Assembly: GCF_003432485.1 (NCBI RefSeq)
Contig: NZ_QVNQ01000005.1
Span: 664,018 to 728,017, forward strand
DNA from: Actinomadura spongiicola
Lineage (GTDB): Bacteria > Actinomycetota > Actinomycetes > Streptosporangiales > Streptosporangiaceae
Length of the DNA stretch: 64,000 nucleotides
Reading direction: 5' to 3'
Below, one piece after another: positions 26,546-33,665 of the stretch (the stretch's first letter is position 1; the number at the start of each line of letters is the position of its first letter). The translations under genes were made by a program, and so were the position numbers. The notes under the pieces were generated by a model. It saw only the letters and a list, made by a program, of their open reading frames with translations. It was not told where the DNA came from and searched no databases.

Positions 26546-27379
26546 GTGAGTGCCGAATCGGCGGTCGAGCGCTCCGTGCCCGCCGGGGCCGGGAGCCGCT
26601 CGTCGCAGGACGAGGTGGAACGCGACCTGCTCAAGGCCCGGGCGCTGGTCGAGGCTGCCATGTTCGAGCACCGCCGCCGGCTGGCGGCGGCCACGCTGGT
26701 CGAGCTGTCGGACGACGGTGACGCGGCGGGCGGCACGACACGCTCCCTGGCGGCCTCCGCCCGGGAGGAGCTGATCATCGTGCTGGCGGGCGCCGGCTGG
26801 GCGGCCGAGGTGCTGCCGGAGCTGGGCCGCGCGTTGCAGAACGGCGTGCCGGTACGGGTGCTCTGCGCGAGGGAGACGCTCCGCACCGCGTGGGGCACCC
26901 GGCTCGTCGGCCGGGCGCGCTCGGCGGGTGCCCAGGTCCGGGTGGCCGGGGTCCCGCTCCAGGAGCTGATGCTCGTGGACGAGTGCGCCGCGGCCGTCCG
27001 TGCGGGGCGGCAGCTCATGGTCATCCGGGCTCCGGCGATGTTGGGCGCGCTGCGCGGCCTGTTCGCCGGGGCGTGGGAGTCGGCCAGCCTCGCCGCGGAC
27101 CGCCGGCCCTTGGAGGAGGCGGGCTGGGACGGGCTTCACCGGCAGGTTCTGGCGCTGCTGAACGCCGGGCACAAGGACGACGCGGCGGCCCGCCACCTCG
27201 GCCTCTCCGTGCGCACGTACCGGCGGCATGTCGCGGAGATCATGCGTGACATGGGGGCGGCCTCCCGGTTCCAGGCCGGCGCCCGTGCCGCCGAGCTCGG
27301 CCTGCTTGCGGGAGGCGACGGCCGGCGGGGTCAGCCGAGTATGCCGCCGTCGATCTGGAACACGGCGCCGGTGATGTAG
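26546..27379 (+). CDS. LuxR-type HTH regulator
   Basis: 277 residues from GTG at 26546, 8 bases after GGAGGAG; the GTG at 26537 is too close to that site. The N-terminal part resembles a phospholipase-D/TrmB-like sensor fold with no obvious ligand motif. The C-terminal DDAAARHLGLSVRTYRRHVAEIM is a LuxR helix-turn-helix, followed by MGAASRFQAGARAAELG. Last gene of the plus-strand hydrazine operon and a likely pathway regulator. Its 3' end overlaps the convergent fabG-like gene by 49 bases. Confidence 0.88.
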   Translation: MSAESAVERSVPAGAGSRSSQDEVERDLLKARALVEAAMFEHRRRLAAATLVELSDDGDAAGGTTRSLAASAREELIIVLAGAGWAAEVLPELGRALQNGVPVRVLCARETLRTAWGTRLVGRARSAGAQVRVAGVPLQELMLVDECAAAVRAGRQLMVIRAPAMLGALRGLFAGAWESASLAADRRPLEEAGWDGLHRQVLALLNAGHKDDAAARHLGLSVRTYRRHVAEIMRDMGAASRFQAGARAAELGLLAGGDGRRGQPSMPPSIWNTAPVM

Positions 27380-28080
27380 GAGGCGAGGTCCGACGCGAGA
27401 AAGCCGACCAGGTCGGCGACCTCGTCCGGGCGGCCCATGCGGCCCAGCGGAATCCGGGCCAGCGCCTGCTCGCGGACCGGGTCCGGCAGGCCCGAGGTCA
27501 TTTCCGTCTCGATGAATCCGGGAGCGACGACGTTGGCGCGGATGCCGTACGGGCCGACCTCCTTGGCGAGCGCCTTGGTGAAGCCGATGACGCCCGCCTT
27601 GGACGCCGAGTAGTTCGTCTGCGTCGCGTTGCCCTGGACGCCGGCCACCGAGGAGAGCGTGATCACGCAACCGGCCCTGCGCTTCATCATGGCGAACACC
27701 GCCGCACGACAGACGTTGTAGGTGCCGTCGAGGTTGACGTCGAGCACGTGGCGCCAGTCGTCCCGGGTCATCATCACCAGCGGCCGGTCGCGGACGATCC
27801 CGGCCGAGGTGACCACGGTGGCGATCGGGCCGAGCTCGGCCTGGACGCTCGTGACCAGATCCTTCACGGCACCGGGGTCGGTGACGTCGGTCCGCCACGA
27901 CCTCACCCGCACGCCCAGCTCACCGGCCTGCTTCTCCAGGTCCCGGGCGGCTTCTGGGCTGGACCGGTGGCAGAACGCCACGTCGTGGCCGTCGGCCGCG
28001 AGCCGCAGGACGACCGCGGCGCCGATTCCCCGAGTGCCGCCGGTCACCAGCGCGACGCCGGTCGGCGCGTCATCCGTCAT
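27331..28080 (-). CDS. 3-oxoacyl-ACP reductase, FabG-like ketoreductase
   Basis: 249 residues. TGGTRGIG near residue 15, NAG-equivalent VTSAGIV, Ser in LSSVAG and YSASK, ending AVFQIDGG. FabG-type enzymes reduce beta-ketoacyl carrier intermediates with NADPH. It overlaps the CLF-like gene upstream (ATGA), so it probably serves the discrete polyketide system rather than primary lipid synthesis. Confidence 0.93.
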   Translation of the reverse strand: MTDDAPTGVALVTGGTRGIGAAVVLRLAADGHDVAFCHRSSPEAARDLEKQAGELGVRVRSWRTDVTDPGAVKDLVTSVQAELGPIATVVTSAGIVRDRPLVMMTRDDWRHVLDVNLDGTYNVCRAAVFAMMKRRAGCVITLSSVAGVQGNATQTNYSASKAGVIGFTKALAKEVGPYGIRANVVAPGFIETEMTSGLPDPVREQALARIPLGRMGRPDEVADLVGFLASDLASYITGAVFQIDGGILG

Positions 28081-29120
28081 CGTGTGTCTCCTGCCGAGGG
28101 CAGCCGGAGCAGCGCGCAGCCGACCACCCCGTCCCGGTCCACCGCGGTCACCAGCGCGGTGCGCGCGTCGCCCGTCCGCTCCGATTCGGCCAGGGCGAGC
28201 ACGGCAGCCAGCGCGAAGGCGGCCGAGGCGGCGTGGGTGTCGCCGACCAGGTCGGTGCTGCGGAGCCGTACCGCCGGATGACCGGCGAGCACGTCGTCCT
28301 CGGCCGCGCCGCCGGAGCCGGCGATCGCCCAGAGGTCGGCCGGCGACTCGCCGCTGGCCGTGAACGCGCGGTCGACGCAGGTGCCCAGCGCGGCCCCGGC
28401 CCCCGCCGGTTCGGCGCACACCGAGAACTCGACCGCCAGGACCTCGGCCAGCCCGGGACGGTCGTCCTTCTCCGGCGCCAGGAGGAACATCGCGCAGCCC
28501 TCCCCGAGGAGCGCGCCGGGAGCCGCCGCGGCCCCCTCGAGCCACGCCCGTTCGGCGGAGAACTCCTCGACGGCTCCGCACAACACCGCTCCCGCGCGAC
28601 CCGAACGCTGGAGACGGCGCGCGTAGTTGAGCGCGAGCAGGCCCGTCGCCCTGCCCCCGGAGATGGTGGCGTTCGGCCCCCGCAGTGTGTGCCGGATCCC
28701 GCACTGGGCGGCCGCGCAGTTCAGCACGGCGTTGGGGAACCGGCCCGCGTCGACGAAGAACGGCTTGGCCTGGGTGAGGGTGTCGCGCGCGAAGTCCATG
28801 CTGCTCTTGGCGCTGCTGATGTTCGTGCCGAGAACGAGCGCCGCCTCGTTCCCCACGTCCGCTCTCCGCTCTCCATCGGTGCCGCCGACCAGATGACCCG
28901 CCGTGGCGACGGCGAGCGCGGTCACCCGATCCATGGTGCGGGTGCCGCCCCGGCCCAGCACCTCGCGGATCTCGAACCGCGGGACCAGGCGGGCCCGTCC
29001 CGGGTCGGGCGGCGTGGCCGTTTCCGCGGCGGTCCCGCGGGCCCGGACGGCGGCGGCGAAGGCCGGCCGGCCGAGGCCGAGGGCGGAGATCGCCGACCAG
29101 TCCGAGATCGTCGTGGTCAT
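28077..29120 (-). CDS. Ketosynthase-like chain-length-factor protein lacking the catalytic Cys
   Basis: 347 residues, shorter than a full ketosynthase (about 410). It keeps the thiolase-fold pattern (AALVLGTN, GPNATISGGRATG, LLGEGCAMFLL, DTHAAS), but by alignment with GCTSG of active enzymes the nucleophile position is Arg157, and the HGT histidine region is also degenerate. This fits a chain-length-factor partner. Coupled by ATGA to the active ketosynthase gene upstream, with which it probably forms a heterodimer. Confidence 0.85.
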   Translation of the reverse strand: MTTTISDWSAISALGLGRPAFAAAVRARGTAAETATPPDPGRARLVPRFEIREVLGRGGTRTMDRVTALAVATAGHLVGGTDGERRADVGNEAALVLGTNISSAKSSMDFARDTLTQAKPFFVDAGRFPNAVLNCAAAQCGIRHTLRGPNATISGGRATGLLALNYARRLQRSGRAGAVLCGAVEEFSAERAWLEGAAAAPGALLGEGCAMFLLAPEKDDRPGLAEVLAVEFSVCAEPAGAGAALGTCVDRAFTASGESPADLWAIAGSGGAAEDDVLAGHPAVRLRSTDLVGDTHAASAAFALAAVLALAESERTGDARTALVTAVDRDGVVGCALLRLPSAGDTR

Positions 29121-30391
29121 GACGGCTCCTCGTACCGGCCGAGGAGCAGGACCGCGTTGTTGCCGCCGAAGGCCAGCGCGTTGTTCTGGACGACCCGCAG
29201 ATCGGCCTCGACGGCCTCGTTGGGCACGCAGTCCAGCCCGCACTCGGGGTCGGTCTCCTCGTGATTGATGGTCGGCGGGATGAAGCCCTCGCCGATCGCG
29301 ACCACGCACCCGATCGCGGCCAGGGCGCTCGCCGCGCCCAGCGTGTGGCCGAGCATCGATTTCATGGACACCGTCCGCGGGGGCGAGGCGTCGCCGAACA
29401 CCCCGCGGATGGCACGGGCCTCGGCGATGTCGTTGGCCTTGGTGGCGGTGCCGTGCGCGGAGATGAGGTCGACCTCCTCCGGTTCGACGTTCGCGTCGTC
29501 GAGAGCGAGCCGCATGCACCGGGCGACGCTGTCCGAGTCGGGGGCGACGGGATGTGCGGCGTCGCAGTTCAGCCCGTACCCGAGCACCTCCGCGTGGATC
29601 CGGGCGCCTCGGGCGCGCGCCGACTCCAGATCCTCCAGCAGGAGCACGCCCGCGCCCTCGCCGGTCAGCATCCCGCGGCGGTCGAGGTCGAACGGACGGC
29701 AGCGGTCGGGAGCCATCGCACCGAGCCGGTAGAAGCCGGCGAACGTCTTGCGGCAGAGCGCGTCCGCGCCCCCGCACAGGGCGAAGTCGACGTCCCCGGC
29801 GCGCACCGCGTCGTACCCGTGGCCGATGGCGTAGTTGCCCGCCGCGCAGGCGGTCGGGACGGTGACCGGCTCGACGTCGGTCAGGCCCAGCTCGTGGGCG
29901 ATCGACACCGACAGCCGCCCGGCGTTGATCCGGCGGGCGAGCGCCGGGGACATGCCGGCCGGGCCGTGGGCCAGTTCCTGCGCGACGAGGGCGTCGATGT
30001 CGCGGGATTCGCCCATCGTGGTGCCGATCGCGATCAGGCCGTGCCGGGAGCGCAGCCGGGCCACCGTGTGCTCGGCGGCGGCCGGGTCGCCGCTCGCGTC
30101 GGCGACGGCCAGGCGGGCCGCCGCGACGGCGAACCGGCTGGCCCGGCCCAGGTCCGCGGGGTCCAGTTCCTGCAGCCAGTCGGCCGCGTCGAAATCCGGG
30201 ACCTCGCAGGCGATGTCGTGCTCGAAGCCCGTGGTGTCGAACCCGCGGACCGGCGCGGCGCCGCTACGCCCCGTGCGCAGCCCGGCGGCGAACGCGGCGA
30301 GGCCGACGCCGATCGGGGAGATCACGCCCAGCCCGGTGACCACAACCCTGCGGCCTCGGGCGGACGGTCGCGGTGCGGCGCGTGCGGTCAT
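29117..30391 (-). CDS. Beta-ketoacyl-ACP synthase II (KS-alpha-like)
   Basis: 424 residues. Complete Cys-His-His triad: Cys182 in TACAAGN, His in SAHGTATK and His in MLGHTLGAAS. FabF/type II PKS ketosynthase family: decarboxylative Claisen condensation of malonyl-ACP with an acyl primer. With the CLF-like partner, a KR and an ACP it resembles the discrete sets that make highly reduced or polyene chains; no dehydratase is visible. ATGA overlap with the ACP gene. Confidence 0.93.
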   Translation of the reverse strand: MTARAAPRPSARGRRVVVTGLGVISPIGVGLAAFAAGLRTGRSGAAPVRGFDTTGFEHDIACEVPDFDAADWLQELDPADLGRASRFAVAAARLAVADASGDPAAAEHTVARLRSRHGLIAIGTTMGESRDIDALVAQELAHGPAGMSPALARRINAGRLSVSIAHELGLTDVEPVTVPTACAAGNYAIGHGYDAVRAGDVDFALCGGADALCRKTFAGFYRLGAMAPDRCRPFDLDRRGMLTGEGAGVLLLEDLESARARGARIHAEVLGYGLNCDAAHPVAPDSDSVARCMRLALDDANVEPEEVDLISAHGTATKANDIAEARAIRGVFGDASPPRTVSMKSMLGHTLGAASALAAIGCVVAIGEGFIPPTINHEETDPECGLDCVPNEAVEADLRVVQNNALAFGGNNAVLLLGRYEEPS

Positions 30392-30663
30392 GGAGCCGGG
30401 TCGGCCTCCCGCTCCCATCCCGCGGCCTCTGACACCACCGCGAAGACGCCCGACAGGTTGACCATGCGGATCAGTTCGCCCTCGTCGATGACGATGTTGT
30501 ACTGCTTCTCCAGCAGCCCCAGGATTTCGATCGTGCCCATCGAGTCCGCACCGTGGTCCTCCTTGAAGAGGCTGTCCTCGGTGATCTCGTCGGGATCGAT
30601 TTCGAGAATCTCGCACACGATGTCCCGCATTTCCGCCATGCGGTCCTTAGCGGCAGTGGTCAT
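30388..30663 (-). CDS. Acyl carrier protein
   Basis: 91 residues. Phosphopantetheine site GADSMGTIEILGLLE with the canonical DSM. First gene of the minus-strand KS/CLF/KR unit, to which it is coupled by ATGA. It carries the growing polyketide chain. Distinct from the carrier at 24595, whose motif is TSL. Confidence 0.93.
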   Translation of the reverse strand: MTTAAKDRMAEMRDIVCEILEIDPDEITEDSLFKEDHGADSMGTIEILGLLEKQYNIVIDEGELIRMVNLSGVFAVVSEAAGWEREADPAP

Positions 30664-30908
30664 GGCCAGAACGTAGGCGTCGGCGGCGGGCCCGCCAACG
30701 CGCCTTTCCACAAGCTGACACGCCAACCACGGCGGAGCGGCCCTCCGCGATCGGCAGAGCACGGAATGTGACCGGAAGATCGTGAACGGGTCGCAGGTTC
30801 CTGCCACATTCGCCGGCGGCCGGGTGACAGCGGGCTAATCTGCAGCGACCCACGACCGCATTCGGATCAGGCCCGCCTGGTCAGAGACCCGAGGCTGGTG
30901 ATTGTCGG
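30664..30908. promoter_or_regulatory. Divergent promoter region within the cluster
   Basis: 245 bases between the ACP gene (minus) and the exporter gene (plus); both transcripts must start here. A GGCGGGCCCGCC palindrome lies about 25 bases upstream of the ACP start. No other repeated site stands out. Confidence 0.45.
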
Positions 30909-31934
30909 ATGGGCCAGACCGAGTCCGCGCACGCTTCGCCCTCGACCGCGCCGGACGTCCCGGTCGATCGCGGGGCGATCGGGGCGGCGGTCGCGACCAT
31001 GCTGCTCTGGGCCTCGGCCTTCGTCTCCATTCGCAGCGCGGCGCCGCATTTCTCGCCCGGCGCACTGGCCCTCGGCCGGCTTCTCGTCGGCGCGGCCGTG
31101 CTCGGCGTCATCATGCGACTGCGGCACGAGGGACCGCCGCCGCGCGCCGCGTGGCCGGGCATCATCACCTCGGGTCTGCTGTGGTTCGGCCTGTACATGG
31201 TCGCGCTGAACTGGGGCGAGGAGAAGGTGGACGCGGGCACCGCCGCGCTGCTCGTCGGGATCGGCCCCATCCTGATCGCGCTGCTCGGCGGCTGGCTGCT
31301 GCGGGAGGGATTCCCCACCCGGCTCCTGGCCGGGATGGCGGTGTCGCTGGCCGGTGTGGCGGTGGTCGGCTTCGCCACCTCCGACGGCGGCGGGTCGTCC
31401 GCGCTCGGCGTGCTGCTGTGCCTGGTCGCGGCGGTGGGCTTCGCCGGCGGCGTCACCAGCCAGAAACCGGCGCTCCGGCACGCCTCGCCCTTGCAGGCCA
31501 CCACGTTCGGCTGCTCGGTCGCCGCCGTCGCGACGCTCCCCTTCTCGTACCAGCTGGTGACACAGACCGCGGACGCCCCGCTGCCGGCGACGCTGAACAT
31601 GATTTACCTGGGCGCGTTCCCGACCGCATTGGCGTTCACCACCTGGGCGTACGCGCTGTCCCGTATCAGCGCCGGCGCGCTGGGCTCCACCACTTACGCG
31701 GTGCCCGCCTTCGCCATCGTGATCTCCTGGATCTTCCTCGGCGAGGTGCCCGGGTGGCTCGCCTTCTCCGGCGGCCTGCTGTGCCTGGCCGGCGTGGCGG
31801 TCTCCCGGAGCAGCAAGGCCCGGTCGCGTCCCGCGCAGACCCCGGGCGGCGCCCGGCCCCCCGCCCAGCCCGCCACCGCCCAGCCCGCCACCATCCAGCC
31901 CGCCACCACCCGGCCCGGCACGGACCAGAGGTGA
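30909..31934 (+). CDS. EamA/DMT-family transporter
   Basis: 341 residues with about ten hydrophobic helices in two EamA repeats (ALALGRLLVGA... and SPLQATTFGCSV...). The family exports small metabolites and amino-acid derivatives; it is the only transporter in the cluster, so product export or self-protection is likely. The last 30 residues are a cytoplasmic tail with a degenerate PATAQ/PATIQ/PATT repeat encoded by 15-base units at about 31861-31918. The ribosome-binding site is weak. Confidence 0.88.
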   Translation: MGQTESAHASPSTAPDVPVDRGAIGAAVATMLLWASAFVSIRSAAPHFSPGALALGRLLVGAAVLGVIMRLRHEGPPPRAAWPGIITSGLLWFGLYMVALNWGEEKVDAGTAALLVGIGPILIALLGGWLLREGFPTRLLAGMAVSLAGVAVVGFATSDGGGSSALGVLLCLVAAVGFAGGVTSQKPALRHASPLQATTFGCSVAAVATLPFSYQLVTQTADAPLPATLNMIYLGAFPTALAFTTWAYALSRISAGALGSTTYAVPAFAIVISWIFLGEVPGWLAFSGGLLCLAGVAVSRSSKARSRPAQTPGGARPPAQPATAQPATIQPATTRPGTDQR

Positions 31935-31942
31935 CGCCCGCA

Positions 31943-32704
31943 ATGCCGAACGAACGCTGGCTACTGTCGCACGAGCTCGATCCCCGTCCTCCCGTGCGGA
32001 TCCACTGCTTCCCCGCCGCGGGCGTGGATCCGCGAAGCCTGCTGGAATGGCAGCCTCTGCTCGGAGACGCGGCGCAGGTCACGGTGGTCTGCCTGCCGGG
32101 GCGGTGGCACCGCGCCGACGAGCCCCCGCCGGCATCCCTCACCGGGGCCGCCGAGACGGTGGCGGAGGAGATCGCGACGGCCGACGACCGTCCGTATCTG
32201 CTCTTCGGCCACAGCATGGGCGCGGTGCTGGCGTTCGAGGCGGCACGCCGCCTCTCCGGCCGCGCCGAGTTCCGGCACCTGGTCGTCTCCGGCTCCACCG
32301 CGCCGCGCCACAACCCCTCGGAATACATCCTGTGGGCGGACGGCAGGCACGGCCGGCCGTTCGCCGAGGCGGCGGCGAGGTTCCTCGGCCTGCCCGCGGA
32401 GTTCGGGGCCGCTCCCGAGGAGGTCCAGGACCTCCTGCTCGCCGACCTGCGCGCGGACGTGGGTCTGTTCGCGGCGTACCGGTACGAGGAGGCACCCCCG
32501 CTCGTCGTGCCCCTCTCGGTGATCTGCGGCCGGGACGACCCGCACGTCGACCTGGCCCGCGTCCAGGACTGGCGACGGGAGAGCGCGGTGCCGGCACAGA
32601 TCCACTGGGTCGAAGGCGATCACTTCTACCTGGACCACGACCCATCGGCGGTGCTCGACACGCTGCGTCCACTCGTCCGCGGCGAACACGTCGAGGTGAT
32701 CTAG
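31943..32704 (+). CDS. Type II thioesterase
   Basis: 253 residues. Alpha/beta hydrolase with IHCFPAAGV near the start, nucleophile elbow GHSMGA, Asp in CGRDDPH and His in EGDHFYL: the pattern of editing thioesterases in NRPS/PKS clusters, which clear mis-primed carriers or release products. ATG at 31943 follows AGGTGA by 8 bases; a GTG at 31931 overlaps the previous stop and is an alternative. Confidence 0.92.
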   Translation: MPNERWLLSHELDPRPPVRIHCFPAAGVDPRSLLEWQPLLGDAAQVTVVCLPGRWHRADEPPPASLTGAAETVAEEIATADDRPYLLFGHSMGAVLAFEAARRLSGRAEFRHLVVSGSTAPRHNPSEYILWADGRHGRPFAEAAARFLGLPAEFGAAPEEVQDLLLADLRADVGLFAAYRYEEAPPLVVPLSVICGRDDPHVDLARVQDWRRESAVPAQIHWVEGDHFYLDHDPSAVLDTLRPLVRGEHVEVI

Positions 32705-32706
32705 CG

Positions 32707-33651
32707 ATGAACGGCACGACCGTCCAGCTCAGGGCACCCCGATACGTCCTCGGCGAGATCGAGGAGGCCCACTCGGCCATCCCCGGCCTGGCGGAGCGGA
32801 TCGCCGAGTTCCAGATCCTGCCGAAGCCGGGCTTCTGGGGGTGGGGCAACATCCGCCGCACCGAGAAGGGCGTGGAGGCGCTGGCCGTCGACACCGGGGC
32901 GGCGACCCTGCGCGCCGCCGGCATCACCCCGGCCGCCGTCGACGCGCTCGTGCTCTGCTCAACGCGGATCCCCGTGGACACCCGGAACCACGGCCTGTTC
33001 GTCCAGACCGTCATGACCGGCCTCGGCCTGGACCGCGCCGACTTCGTCGGCGTGACACTGGGCCGGTGCCTGAACCTCCTGTCGGCCCTGCGGGTCGCCA
33101 CGTCGATGGTCGTCGGAGGTCTCCACCGCTGCGTTCTCGTGATCACCACCGACCGCGCCGAGGACGCCGACCGCGTCGAGAAGTTCGCGCTCTTCAGCGA
33201 CGGCGCCGCGAGCTGTCTGGTGATGGACGCGCGGGACGGCACCGCCTGCACCGGCCCGGACGACTCCGTCTTCGAGATCGCCGGCAGCGCCGCGGCGCAC
33301 GACATCCACCGGCTCGAGTGGAGGAACGAGATCGACTCCGATCTCTCGCGCGAGGTGAACGACCGGCTGCTGAAGCCGGCGGGCCTGGCCGTGGAGGACA
33401 TCGCCGGGCTGTTCCACTCCAACATCTTCCGGCCCATCGTCACGCTGAAGGAGATGCAGGCGGGCTTCGCCCGCGCGCAGCTCTTCACCGACAACGTCGC
33501 GCGGATCGGGCACTGCTTCGCGGCCGATCCCCTCATCAACCTGGTCGACCAGGCGACGGCCCATCGCCTGCACGACGGCCGGCACTACCTCATGGCCGCC
33601 AGCGTCCCCGGCTCGCGCGTCGGCGTCCTGCTGCGGAAGAACACCCCCTGA
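32707..33651 (+). CDS. KASIII-like acyltransferase / ketosynthase
   Basis: 314 residues. Thiolase fold of the FabH group with nucleophile Cys121 in TLGRCLNLLSAL and His in LFHSNIF. The conserved Asn of FabH (GNTSAA) is replaced by His in RIGHCFAADPL, so decarboxylative condensation may be altered. Some KASIII relatives transfer acyl groups to O or N instead of making C-C bonds. Situated between thioesterase and diiron oxidase genes with very short gaps. Function unassigned. Confidence 0.85.
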   Translation: MNGTTVQLRAPRYVLGEIEEAHSAIPGLAERIAEFQILPKPGFWGWGNIRRTEKGVEALAVDTGAATLRAAGITPAAVDALVLCSTRIPVDTRNHGLFVQTVMTGLGLDRADFVGVTLGRCLNLLSALRVATSMVVGGLHRCVLVITTDRAEDADRVEKFALFSDGAASCLVMDARDGTACTGPDDSVFEIAGSAAAHDIHRLEWRNEIDSDLSREVNDRLLKPAGLAVEDIAGLFHSNIFRPIVTLKEMQAGFARAQLFTDNVARIGHCFAADPLINLVDQATAHRLHDGRHYLMAASVPGSRVGVLLRKNTP

Positions 33652-33665
33652 GCGGAGGAGTCATG

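Noticed and set aside
28077..29120. Calling the CLF-like protein a pseudogene because the catalytic Cys is missing
   Set aside because: The frame is intact, it is coupled to an active ketosynthase, and loss of this Cys is normal for chain-length factors.
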